A stretch of 6,031 nucleotides of DNA. It comes from Cyanobacteria bacterium UBA8803 (GTDB lineage Bacteria; Cyanobacteriota; Cyanobacteriia; Cyanobacteriales; Coleofasciculaceae). This document shows, one piece after another, positions 1 through 5,914 of this stretch. Below the pieces are notes generated by a model, which was not told the DNA's origin, did not search any database, and saw only the letters and a list, made by a program, of their open reading frames with translations. How positions within the stretch are numbered: position 1 is the first letter of the stretch; the number at the start of each line of letters is the position of its first letter. A program made the position numbers and the translations under genes. Location: assembly GCA_003505715.1 (NCBI GenBank), contig DNXU01000559.1:268-6298 (forward strand), written 5' to 3'.

Positions 1-1
1 T

Positions 2-1642
2 CTAGACAGCCAAACTCAGCAACCTGTCGTAATTAAAAGGTTTCTCTTTGCTCAAGAGAATTCAGATTGGTCAGGGTTCAAAGCCTATGAGCGTGAAATT
101 CAAGTCATGCAAGGACTCGATCACCGTGGCATTCCCCGTTATCTCAATTCCTTTGAAACCAAAGCTGGATTTTGCATGGTGCAGGAGTACAAAAATGCTC
201 AATCCTTAGCTATATCGCGCAGTTATGAACCAGAGCAAATCAAGCAAATTGCCATTTCTGTTTTAGAAATCTTAGTTTACCTGCAAAATCGTATTCCAGT
301 CGTGATTCACAGGGATATCAAACCCGAAAATATTTTGGTAGATGAGGAACTAAAGGTCTACCTGGTAGACTTTGGCTTTGCCCGGATTGGCAGTGGCGAA
401 GTCGCAATGAGCAGTGTGGCCGCTGGCACCTTTGGCTTCATGGCACCAGAACAGTTTTACAACCACAAGCTGAGTGAAGCCACCGACCTCTATGGTTTGG
501 GGGCAACCCTAATTTGCTTACTGACTGGCACAAAATCAACAGCAATGGATACTCTCATTGACGAAGAGGGCCGAATTAATTTCCAGCATCTAGTTTCCAA
601 GCTCAGTTTACCCTTTGTTAACTGGCTCTCAAAAATGGTCAACCCCAAACCCAAAGACCGTTTCGCCAATGCTGCTGCCGCCTTAGAAGCTCTCAAACCC
701 ATTGACCTCACCCGCACGCCAGAGGTGAAATTCAGTCAACTGATACTGGAATTCAATACCCAACAAATGGGAGAAAAACTCACTCAAACCGTTACGGTGA
801 GCAACTCCGTGCCAGAAACCTTACTGGAAGGTACTTGGGCAGTGGCTCCTCATCCTAACGATCCCCGCTTGGGGAAAAAAAAAGCTCATCCTTGGATTTG
901 CTTTGAACCGCCCAGTTTTCAGAGCAATACAGTAGATTGTAAAATTACCGTCGATACCAATCGGTTGATAGCGGATAAAACCTACAACCGCCAGATTTTC
1001 TTACATACCAATGCTGCACCAGAAACTTATGTGCTTGATATTAAAGTTCATACCAATTTAGTAGAACTTCCTAAACCACCTTATGTTTCCTTAGCCGTAT
1101 TACTAGGAGTTTCAGGGATTTCCACTTGGTTATGGACGGATTTTGCTGGATTGTTTGTGAAAGTAGTACCCGTGCTAACCTATTGGCTGGTGGCTGCTTT
1201 AGGGGTTGGGTTTGTCGCAGGAGCCGTACTAAGTGCCGTTGGGGTTAAGGGGGTGCCGCTCGCCAAGATAGCCTGCTCGATTATCGGTATAATAATGGTT
1301 TTAGTTCTATTTATTGCTGGATTAATTGGTACGTTTTTGGCTGCGTTGGTAGGGTGTGTGGGTTTACTGACGGGATTTACCACTGGGGTAGCGATCAAAA
1401 ATCATAAAGAGCGGGGATTTAGCCAAAACGTTGCCTTGAAAATTTCACTTCTGCTCACTGGCTTAGGGATGAGCCTAGGTGCTGGCTGCAATTTGGGATT
1501 CTTCCAGCCATTGATATTTGGATCAGTGCTGGGAACGAGCATAGCTTTAGCGACCACCATGCTTTATCCTTACCAAGAGCGACAAAAGCTCTTAGCAAAT
1601 TACAACAAATCCGCTCAAAATAGACGCTTAATTAAACCATGA
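2..1642 (+). CDS. Membrane-anchored serine/threonine protein kinase (5' end outside window)
   Basis: This is a Hanks-type Ser/Thr kinase that phosphorylates proteins at the inner face of a membrane; the target is unknown. The frame is open from base 2, so the first ATG at 107 is not the start: the upstream codons encode VVIKRF with the ATP-binding lysine (visible residue 12, bases 35-37) and YEREIQVM with the helix-C glutamate (residue 32). The glycine-rich loop is missing only because of the window edge. Further motifs are HRDIKPEN (103-110, catalytic Asp105), DFG (123-125), MAPEQF (147-152) and DLYGLG in helix F. Residues about 240-353 are rich in beta-strand-like sequence and suggest a sandwich domain. 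From about 360 to 522 there are five or six strongly hydrophobic segments, then a basic tail. All kinase motifs seen are intact, so it is probably active. The kinase call is firm; the beta domain and the membrane count are inference. Confidence 0.95.
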   Translation, partial: LDSQTQQPVVIKRFLFAQENSDWSGFKAYEREIQVMQGLDHRGIPRYLNSFETKAGFCMVQEYKNAQSLAISRSYEPEQIKQIAISVLEILVYLQNRIPVVIHRDIKPENILVDEELKVYLVDFGFARIGSGEVAMSSVAAGTFGFMAPEQFYNHKLSEATDLYGLGATLICLLTGTKSTAMDTLIDEEGRINFQHLVSKLSLPFVNWLSKMVNPKPKDRFANAAAALEALKPIDLTRTPEVKFSQLILEFNTQQMGEKLTQTVTVSNSVPETLLEGTWAVAPHPNDPRLGKKKAHPWICFEPPSFQSNTVDCKITVDTNRLIADKTYNRQIFLHTNAAPETYVLDIKVHTNLVELPKPPYVSLAVLLGVSGISTWLWTDFAGLFVKVVPVLTYWLVAALGVGFVAGAVLSAVGVKGVPLAKIACSIIGIIMVLVLFIAGLIGTFLAALVGCVGLLTGFTTGVAIKNHKERGFSQNVALKISLLLTGLGMSLGAGCNLGFFQPLIFGSVLGTSIALATTMLYPYQERQKLLANYNKSAQNRRLIKP

Positions 1643-1753
1643 AAAAGGAATTTTAGTTAAGGAAAATTGCTTCTCCCCCTTTGTACCTCTCGACCCCTAT
1701 TTCCTAATCTCCCTTTTCCTCACCTCTATCCCTATTGTTAAACCTAAAATCCA
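1643..1753. other. Pyrimidine-rich intergenic spacer
   Basis: This 111-base gap separates the kinase from the phosphatase pair. From about 1671 to 1737 the plus strand is almost all C and T, with loosely repeated words such as CCCCTATT, TCTCCC and CCTCACC. It resembles a worn-down copy of the C-rich short repeats found between genes in filamentous cyanobacteria. A weak A/T-only inverted repeat (AATTTT at about 1650, AAAATT at about 1664) lies just after the kinase stop, but it lacks G/C pairs and is a poor terminator. I find no convincing promoter hexamers here, and no clear Shine-Dalgarno sequence before the ATG at 1754. Confidence 0.4.
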
Positions 1754-2557
1754 ATGAATAATTTTTGGACTGACATTCTCAAATTTTCCAGAGAGATTAC
1801 TAACCGTGTCGGCACCCACCTACTGCCTGATTTCCGGCAGGTACAGGCTTCGCAAAAAGCTGATGGCAGTTTGGTGACTCACGCTGACCATTGGTCAGAT
1901 GAAACTATTCGAGAAGCGATCGCCTCTCGTTTCCCCAGCCACGGCGTCTTGAGTGAGGAAGGAGAACACAAGTTTCCGGATACAGACTGGTGCTGGATCA
2001 TCGACCCCTTGGACGGCACCACGAACTTTACGCGGGGAATTCCTATTTGGGGCATTTCCTTAGGGTTGCTGTATCGAGGCACACCCGTGTTTGGTTACGT
2101 GCATTTCCCACCTATTACCCAATCCTTTCATGGCTTTTGGTATGGTGAATCAGGAGTTACTGGCCCAAATGGGGCATTTATGAATGAATTTCCCATCCAC
2201 AGCAGTCCTGATGAACTCAGTAGCAACCACTTTTTTAACCTCTGCTCGCGCAGTTCGTTAATGTTGCAGCAACCTTTCCCCTGTAAAATTCGGATGCTGG
2301 GAGTTGCGAGTTACAACTTCCTCACAATTGCCAGTGGTGCGGCTTTGGGGGGTGTGGAAGCAACTCCCAAAATTTGGGATCTTGCTGGTGCTTGGGTCAT
2401 TGTGCAAGCAGCTGGTGGGATGTGGGTGCCCCTAGAATCAGAGCCAATTTTTCCCCTAAAAGTAGGACAGGATTACAGTAGTCAATCATTTCCCACCTTG
2501 GTTGTCAGCCGCTCTGAACTGGTAGATGTATTTAAATCCCGTATTCAATACCTCTAA
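1754..2557 (+). CDS. Inositol monophosphatase family phosphatase
   Basis: A 267-residue, Mg2+-dependent phosphomonoesterase of the IMPase superfamily, the usual length for the family and presumably cytoplasmic. Visible family motifs are DGSLVTHAD (38-46), the metal-ligand glutamate region LSEEGE (66-71), the signature IIDPLDGTTNF (82-92, with metal ligands Asp84 and Asp87), and WDLAGAWVIVQAAGG (208-222, with the third metal aspartate Asp209). All catalytic positions are present. The substrate cannot be read from sequence: members of this superfamily hydrolyse inositol phosphates, histidinol phosphate, fructose-1,6-bisphosphate or similar compounds. The ATG at 1754 is chosen because the N-terminus then matches the normal start of the fold, although no strong ribosome site precedes it. 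The next gene starts 14 bases after its stop, so the two are probably co-transcribed. Confidence 0.92.
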   Translation: MNNFWTDILKFSREITNRVGTHLLPDFRQVQASQKADGSLVTHADHWSDETIREAIASRFPSHGVLSEEGEHKFPDTDWCWIIDPLDGTTNFTRGIPIWGISLGLLYRGTPVFGYVHFPPITQSFHGFWYGESGVTGPNGAFMNEFPIHSSPDELSSNHFFNLCSRSSLMLQQPFPCKIRMLGVASYNFLTIASGAALGGVEATPKIWDLAGAWVIVQAAGGMWVPLESEPIFPLKVGQDYSSQSFPTLVVSRSELVDVFKSRIQYL

Positions 2558-2571
2558 GGAACAGGTGCAGT

Positions 2572-3558
2572 ATGTCTTACGAATCAGAGAAACAGGTGGC
2601 AATTGAGGCGGCTTTAGTAGCAGCACAGCTTTGTGAGAGAGTTCGCCAGGAAAGAGTGCCTCAAGCCATGGAAAAAAGCGATAAGAGTCCTGTCACCGTA
2701 GCAGATTTTGGTTCTCAGGCTGTCATCTGCCGAGCGATCGCTGCCGCGTTTCCGGACGATCCGGTGGTGGGTGAAGAGGATGCAGCTGAACTGCGGCAAC
2801 CGACCATGGCCAACCAACTCGCGCAGGTGACTAGCTACGTGCAGGCAGTAATTGGTGAGGCTACTCCTTCTGAGGTATTGAGCTGGATCGATCGTGGCAA
2901 TGGTAAGATTGGCTCGCGCTATTGGACGTTAGACCCGATTGACGGCACAAAAGGATTTCTGCGTCAAGATCAGTATGCCGTAGCTTTGGCGCTGGTGGAA
3001 TCAGGGGAGGTGAAACTGGGCGTGCTGGCTTGTCCGGCGCTGCCAGTAGAAGCGGATCGGCCAGAAGGGGAACGGGGTGTCTTGTTTGTTGCAGTGCGGG
3101 GTCAGGGGGCGACGATGGTTCCTCTATCGGGAGGCGCACCCCATCCAATTCAGGTTACTGATGTTGATGATGTGGCGAACATGCGCTTTGTCGAGAGTGT
3201 GGAATCGGGTCATGGCGACCATAGGCGGCAGGATGCGGTAGCGAAGGCTGTGGGAATTGTAGCTCCTTCGTTACGCATGGACTCCCAGGCGAAGTATGGG
3301 GCAGTTGCTTCGGGTCGAGCTGCACTTTACCTGCGCTTGCCATCGCCTAAAACCCCCGACTATCGAGAGAAAATCTGGGATCATGCGGCAGGTGCGATCG
3401 TGGTAGAAGAAGCTGGTGGGCGCGTTACGGATATGTATGGCAAACCCTTAGACTTTGCTATTGGTGCCAAGCTCTCTGATAATCAAGGCGTAGTTGTCAG
3501 CAATGGTACGATTCACGATACGGTGCTGGCAGCTTTACAGGGAACTCTACCCCTTTGA
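2572..3558 (+). CDS. 3'(2'),5'-bisphosphate nucleotidase (HAL2/SAL1 type)
   Basis: A 328-residue enzyme predicted to convert 3'-phosphoadenosine-5'-phosphate (PAP) to AMP, and possibly PAPS to APS, thereby removing an inhibitory by-product of sulfate activation and sulfotransfer. It belongs to the same superfamily as its upstream neighbour but to the HAL2/SAL1 branch. Visible motifs are SPVTVAD (39-45), VVGEED (65-70), WTLDPIDGTKGFLR (118-131, metal ligands Asp121 and Asp124), the HAL2-typical FVESVESGHGDH (206-217) and MDSQAKYGA (236-244), and EKIWDHAAGAIVVEEAGG (266-283, metal Asp270). The GTKGF form of the signature and the ESVESGH and DSQAKYG blocks separate it from plain IMPases and from bacterial CysQ. 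An AAGGA-type ribosome site overlaps the previous stop codon (about 2556-2560), 11 bases before ATG 2572, which supports this start and an operon. Confidence 0.94.
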   Translation: MSYESEKQVAIEAALVAAQLCERVRQERVPQAMEKSDKSPVTVADFGSQAVICRAIAAAFPDDPVVGEEDAAELRQPTMANQLAQVTSYVQAVIGEATPSEVLSWIDRGNGKIGSRYWTLDPIDGTKGFLRQDQYAVALALVESGEVKLGVLACPALPVEADRPEGERGVLFVAVRGQGATMVPLSGGAPHPIQVTDVDDVANMRFVESVESGHGDHRRQDAVAKAVGIVAPSLRMDSQAKYGAVASGRAALYLRLPSPKTPDYREKIWDHAAGAIVVEEAGGRVTDMYGKPLDFAIGAKLSDNQGVVVSNGTIHDTVLAALQGTLPL

Positions 3559-3573
3559 CCTAGAACAACATAT

Positions 3574-3588
3574 CAGCTTATTAAGCTG
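3574..3588 (+). terminator. Possible terminator palindrome after the bisphosphate nucleotidase gene
   Basis: The 15 bases CAGCTTA-T-TAAGCTG form a perfect inverted repeat that begins 15 bases after the phosphatase stop codon. It can fold as a 6-bp stem with a 3-base loop, and a short run of four T follows at 3595-3598. The stem is short and the T run is weak and offset, so it may be a poor intrinsic terminator, or a protein-binding palindrome instead. The first seven bases, CAGCTTA, recur alone at 3678-3684. Confidence 0.35.
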
Positions 3589-3796
3589 TCACGCTTTTAA
3601 ATTGGGTATTAGTAGCGGACAAGATAATCGCGACACAAGGATTTGCTAATTCTTGACAATCTGATTTAAATGACGAACAGCTTAGCGGCGCAGCATTTGG
3701 GTTTTAGGTTACTATTAGTTGCACCGTAACATGAATATATTAGGGGTGTTTTGGTTAAGAATAGGAAGATCATTAACACGATATAGGGCCAAGTCA
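3589..3796. promoter_or_regulatory. Intergenic region expected to hold the parDE promoter
   Basis: About 210 non-coding bases lie before the antitoxin gene. A perfect TTGACA at 3653-3658 resembles a -35 box, but no good -10 hexamer follows at 16-18 bases. A TATATT at 3736-3741 could be a -10 box without a good -35. GTTAC (3708-3712) and GTAAC (3726-3730) form a 5-bp inverted repeat with a 13-base gap, which could be an antitoxin operator; antitoxins of this type usually repress their own promoter. None of these is convincing alone. A TTG at 3719 and an ATG at 3731 are in frame with the antitoxin but would add residues that the family lacks. Confidence 0.3.
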
Positions 3797-4066
3797 ATGA
3801 ATGTGTCTTTAACTCCAGAACTCGAGCAGTTTCTTCAACGCCAAGTAGAGGGCGGGAAATACAAATCACCGCAGGAGGTTATCCTAGCTGCACTTAGGGC
3901 GTTTGCTGAACGGGAACGTATCTATAAGGGGCGCTTTGAGGAATTGAAGGGGGAAATTATGGTTGGAGTTGAAGCGTCGAAACGGGGAGAGGTGGTTAAT
4001 GGTGAGACGGTTTTTAGCCAACTCGAACAGAAGCTGCTTTCACGTCGTTCTCGCTTAGGTGAATGA
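3797..4066 (+). CDS. parD: ParD-like type II antitoxin (ribbon-helix-helix)
   Basis: An 89-residue antitoxin predicted to bind and neutralise the toxin encoded by the next gene and to repress their shared promoter. Residues 1-9 (MNVSLTPEL) match the DNA-contacting beta strand of a ribbon-helix-helix fold. Helix 1 covers about 8-18, and KYKSPQEVILAALRAF (21-36) is the typical second helix with the ParD-style S/P-x-EV pattern. The charged helical remainder (about 38-89, rich in E, K and R) would wrap the toxin. The ATG at 3797 is chosen over in-frame TTG 3719 and ATG 3731 because ParD proteins begin directly with this M-N-V-S-L strand; the extra 26 or 22 residues look non-coding. No strong ribosome site is visible. 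Its TGA overlaps the toxin ATG by four bases, so translation is probably coupled. Confidence 0.85.
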   Translation: MNVSLTPELEQFLQRQVEGGKYKSPQEVILAALRAFAERERIYKGRFEELKGEIMVGVEASKRGEVVNGETVFSQLEQKLLSRRSRLGE

Positions 4067-4374
4067 GTAATATTTGCCGATTTACTGTTCCGGCTAGTCG
4101 AGATATGGAAAGCATTATCGACTATATTGCTGATAAGAGTAGTTTGGGTGCAGCGGAGCGCTTACTTAAGAAAATCAATCAAAAGTGTCAGACGTTGGCT
4201 AATTTTCCGAACATGGGGCGGAGGCGGGATGAGCTTTTGCCCTCGTTGCGAAGCTTTCCTGTTGATGATTATTTAATTTTTTATCACCCAATTGAAGATG
4301 GGATTGAGATTTTGCGGGTTATTAGTGGTTATCGAGATTTAAAGGCGCTGTTCTCAGATGAAGATGGGGAGTGA
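4063..4374 (+). CDS. parE: ParE/RelE-superfamily toxin
   Basis: A 103-residue protein with the compact ParE/RelE fold pattern. [17 protein letters not shown] (7-23) is the N-terminal strand and first helix, [20 protein letters not shown] (30-49) is the second helix, MGRRRDEL (51-58) is the family's conserved G-R-x-R-x-E-L turn, and [19 protein letters not shown] (62-80) and [17 protein letters not shown] (81-97) are the terminal strands. ParE toxins inhibit DNA gyrase, whereas RelE relatives cut mRNA on ribosomes. Pairing with a ParD-like antitoxin and the R-S-F-P-V/L-I-F-Y form favour ParE, but the target is inferred. The start codon overlaps the antitoxin stop (ATGA), which fits a two-gene operon. 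The length is normal and no frame damage is seen, so the pair is probably functional. Confidence 0.88.
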   Translation: MSNICRFTVPASRDMESIIDYIADKSSLGAAERLLKKINQKCQTLANFPNMGRRRDELLPSLRSFPVDDYLIFYHPIEDGIEILRVISGYRDLKALFSDEDGE

Positions 4375-4567
4375 AATAGCGATCGCTTTCTTCCACAGTA
4401 AAGCAGTGGTTGGGACTCTCTCCACAAGGCTTGATGGCGTGGGGGTGCGGGTTAATGGGGAGTCCGGAGTCGGGAATGAGTTACTCAACAACCCGATCGA
4501 GGGTAACCGGGTTCATGTTAAGATCCATGTCAATTCTGAAAACTTTGTTGGAAAGGTAGATTTAAAC
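4375..4567 (+). promoter_or_regulatory. Upstream region and leader of psbK
   Basis: These 193 bases separate the toxin from psbK. The frame is open throughout and in phase with psbK, but the encoded residues look non-biological (glycine/valine-rich, no recognisable pattern). A HIP1 palindrome lies at 4379-4386. AACCCG (4490-4495) and CGGGTT (4508-4513) can pair, and GTTAC (4480-4484) with GTAAC (4503-4507) would form a competing hairpin. A ribosome site AAGG (4553-4556, within GGAAAGG) sits 11 bases before the psbK ATG. TAAGAT at 4519-4524 is a weak -10 candidate without a good -35. The psbK promoter must lie here or upstream of parD. Confidence 0.4.
4379..4386. repeat. HIP1 palindrome GCGATCGC, four bases after the toxin stop
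   Basis: This is a perfect copy of the highly iterated cyanobacterial octamer. Other perfect copies are at 1916-1923 and 2734-2741 (inside the two phosphatase genes), 5372-5379 (between the leftward genes) and 5555-5562 (inside the unknown leftward gene). Their density is the main compositional sign of cyanobacterial origin. Confidence 0.9.
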
Positions 4568-4705
4568 ATGGAAGCTGCACTGTTATTGGCAAAATTGCCA
4601 GAAGCTTATTCTCTGTTTGACCCTGTAGTAGACGTTCTCCCTGTTATCCCTGTCTTCTTCTTGCTGCTAGCCTTTGTTTGGCAAGCTGCTGTTGGTTTCA
4701 GGTAA
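4568..4705 (+). CDS. psbK: Photosystem II reaction center protein K (PsbK)
   Basis: A 45-residue precursor of a small thylakoid-membrane subunit at the edge of the photosystem II core, near CP43. Residues 1-8 (MEAALLLA) correspond to the short leader removed in PsbK, and the mature protein begins KLPEAY and has 37 residues, the size known for this subunit. The mature part contains the near-invariant [11 protein letters not shown] and [11 protein letters not shown] blocks, with one membrane helix at about 24-43 of the precursor. The ATG at 4568 is chosen because it gives exactly the family N-terminus and has a ribosome site (GGAAAGG, 4550-4556) at good spacing. The longer in-phase frame back to 4358 would overlap the toxin gene and add 70 unlike residues. 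The gene is followed at once by a large inverted repeat that includes its TAA. Confidence 0.96.
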   Translation: MEAALLLAKLPEAYSLFDPVVDVLPVIPVFFLLLAFVWQAAVGFR

Positions 4706-4814
4706 GAGGATGCCGGGACTGAGGAACAAAGGCAGGAAGGCAATCCTAGGAGATTGAGCAAGAAAACTTTTCTCGTCAGAATTGCTTCCTGTCTTTGATC
4801 TGTCAGTCCTCTTT
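4704..4814. terminator. Long imperfect inverted repeat, likely bidirectional terminator between psbK and GST
   Basis: The gap between the convergent genes is almost wholly one inverted repeat. The left arm 4716-4744 pairs with the right arm 4781-4809: blocks GGACTGA, CAAAG, CAGGAAG and CAAT of the left arm all have exact complements in the right arm, about 23 of 29 positions plus a possible G-U pair. AAGAGGA (4704-4710) can pair with TCCTCTT (4807-4813) at the base as an alternative, reaching the stop codons of both genes. The loop holds a second hairpin, AGAAAA-C-TTTTCT (4761-4773). There is no long T run on either side, so it may act by RNA stability rather than classical intrinsic termination, or it may be a decayed palindromic mobile repeat. 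Confidence 0.7.
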
Positions 4815-5370
4815 AACTGCGTCCGCCAATTGCCTTTTGAAATGCAGGCCGTTCTGAGAGGCGTTTGATATAGTCAACCACAGCAGGATAATCGCTCAGG
4901 TCGAGCTTTAGCATTATTGGGATGTAAGCCAAGATTGACCCTACGGCTACATCGGCAGCTGTGAACTCATCCCCTAGCAAGAACGGCTGCTTTTCCAAAA
5001 TTTGATTCAGCGCCGTCATTAACCTTGGCATCTCCCGTTCCCGATTGGCTTCGACAAAAATTCCTGGCCCTAACGTGGCATTACCAAATGTAATCCACTG
5101 GTTAATTTGGGCTTGCTCTTCAGGGGATGGGGAAATATTGCCGTACTTTTGAGCCAGATAGAACAGAATTGCCCCCGACTCCCAAACTCGAAAATCCCCA
5201 TCCACAATCGCTGGGACTTTTCCGATCGGATTAATTGCCAGATACTCTGGTTGCCGATGTTCACCAGCTTGCATATCTAGCAAGACAAATTCGTAGGGAA
5301 CTCCCAGTTCTTCCAAATACCACTGCACAATTGACGCCCGACTGCGGGCACCGCCATAAAGTTTGAGCAT
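4813..5370 (-). CDS. Glutathione S-transferase family protein
   Basis: A 185-residue cytosolic GST-fold protein predicted to conjugate or reduce substrates with glutathione in detoxification or oxidative-stress defence; the substrate is unknown. The N-terminal thioredoxin-like domain (about 1-77) has KLYGGARSRAS with candidate thiol-activating residues Ser10/Ser13 (no cysteine in this position), INPIGKVPAI (46-55) with the cis-proline Pro53, and WESGAILFYLA (63-73) with the glutathione-binding Glu64-Ser65. The helical C-terminal domain (about 85-185) has FTAADVAVG (136-144), the helix-capping and folding motif of the family. It is slightly short for a GST (often 200-220) but complete in both domains. 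It starts 12 bases after the stop of the upstream leftward gene, with a HIP1 site in the gap, so the two are probably co-transcribed. Confidence 0.92.
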   Translation of the reverse strand: MLKLYGGARSRASIVQWYLEELGVPYEFVLLDMQAGEHRQPEYLAINPIGKVPAIVDGDFRVWESGAILFYLAQKYGNISPSPEEQAQINQWITFGNATLGPGIFVEANREREMPRLMTALNQILEKQPFLLGDEFTAADVAVGSILAYIPIMLKLDLSDYPAVVDYIKRLSERPAFQKAIGGRS

Positions 5371-5371
5371 T

Positions 5372-5379
5372 GCGATCGC
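5372..5379. repeat. HIP1 palindrome in the gap between the leftward genes
   Basis: A perfect GCGATCGC fills most of the 12-base space between the stop of the unknown gene and the start of the GST gene. It occupies the place where a ribosome site for GST would be expected; no purine-rich Shine-Dalgarno sequence remains apart from a GGCG, so GST translation may depend on coupling to the upstream gene. Confidence 0.85.
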
Positions 5380-5382
5380 CGC

Positions 5383-5847
5383 CTAAAGAACTTTGTGAGT
5401 ATATTCGTGTTGTTTGACATCATCTTCCCGACGTACCACGCGGGTTTGGTTAAGTACGCGCTTGCGTTCGGTGGAGTAGTTGAAGTCTTTACGGGTGGTG
5501 CCTAGGGGGATATGGGACTGAGCCTCTGGACGGCTTTGGTAAGTTCTGGCAGCAGCGATCGCTCTAAATGAGAAATCATCGCAAAATTGGCTTTGTGGAG
5601 GAAACTCAGCAGGTTTTTGGGGAGTTTCGCCCCCGATCGCCTCACCCAGAGTTACGCCACAAGCAAGAGAATAGGATGTAGGAATTCCTTTAAGAATGGC
5701 CTCTAAAGCTGCTGAGGGGATGGGTTCGATAACTTGAACTTCATGAATTTCACCTTCTTCTTTCAGAAAGCAGGTGGCTAGACCAATAACCAGGTAGTTA
5801 TCGCTCGACACATCAGGAGCATCCTTCAAAGCTGTTGCAGCTACCAT
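5383..5847 (-). CDS. Conserved-looking cyanobacterial protein of unknown function
   Basis: A 154-residue protein that I cannot assign to a named family. Residues about 16-58 look like a well-ordered domain: a hydrophobic strand NYLVIGLATCFL (17-28), an acidic turn KEEGEIHEV (29-37), then VIEPIPSAALEAILKGIPTSY (39-59), which reads as strand, turn and helix. Residues about 72-154 are polar, proline- and arginine-rich and probably less ordered, ending in a strongly charged tail (RKDF, ERKR, RVVRRED). Cysteines are at 26, 63 and 89, with no metal-binding pattern. No signal peptide or membrane segment is evident, so it is probably cytoplasmic. The ATG at 5847 is the first in frame; no clear Shine-Dalgarno sequence precedes it, but a promoter-like element does. 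It leads the probable operon with GST. That it is a real gene is supported by spacing, length and composition; its function is open. Confidence 0.75.
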   Translation of the reverse strand: MVAATALKDAPDVSSDNYLVIGLATCFLKEEGEIHEVQVIEPIPSAALEAILKGIPTSYSLACGVTLGEAIGGETPQKPAEFPPQSQFCDDFSFRAIAAARTYQSRPEAQSHIPLGTTRKDFNYSTERKRVLNQTRVVRREDDVKQHEYTHKVL

Positions 5848-5900
5848 AATACAATTTGAGTTAACGATTCAAACCAAGACAAATCAATGACTTTGGTTGC

Positions 5901-5909
5901 ATTGTACCA
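5901..5909 (-). promoter_or_regulatory. Candidate extended -10 promoter for the leftward operon
   Basis: Read on the minus strand, these bases are TGG-TACAAT: a TGN extension directly followed by a hexamer one base from TATAAT. Transcription would start about 7 bases downstream, giving a leader of roughly 45-50 bases before the ATG at 5847. No -35 box is present at the normal distance; that position falls inside the 8-bp tandem repeat (TCACCC on this strand). Confidence 0.4.
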
Positions 5910-5914
5910 GCAAT

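Noticed and set aside
107..1642. Kinase gene starting at ATG 107
   Set aside because: The frame continues upstream to the window edge and encodes the essential ATP-binding lysine and helix-C glutamate, so the ATG is internal.
2861..3343. Minus-strand frames of 95 and 62 codons inside the bisphosphate nucleotidase
   Set aside because: They are antisense shadows of a clearly coding gene, with proline/serine-rich composition typical of such shadows. The same applies to those at 490-717, 1180-1398, 1879-2082 and 2614-2817.
3653..3681. Strong sigma-70 promoter from the perfect TTGACA at 3653
   Set aside because: No acceptable -10 hexamer follows at 16-18 bases, so it is only noted within the intergenic region.
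3719..3796. N-terminal extension of the antitoxin from TTG 3719 or ATG 3731
   Set aside because: The ParD-type strand MNVSL begins at 3797; the preceding in-frame residues do not fit the fold and no ribosome site supports the earlier starts.
3666..3869. Minus-strand 67-codon frame over the antitoxin start
   Set aside because: It runs antisense to a well-supported antitoxin and has no recognisable domain; its hydrophobic stretch comes from the A/T-rich spacer.
4358..4705. A 115-codon open frame overlapping the toxin 3' end
   Set aside because: Only the last 45 codons (psbK) look like protein; the first 70 show no family pattern and overlap the toxin gene in another frame.
5070..5264. Second minus-strand frame inside the GST gene
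   Set aside because: It lies wholly within the GST coding region in another phase and lacks any domain pattern.
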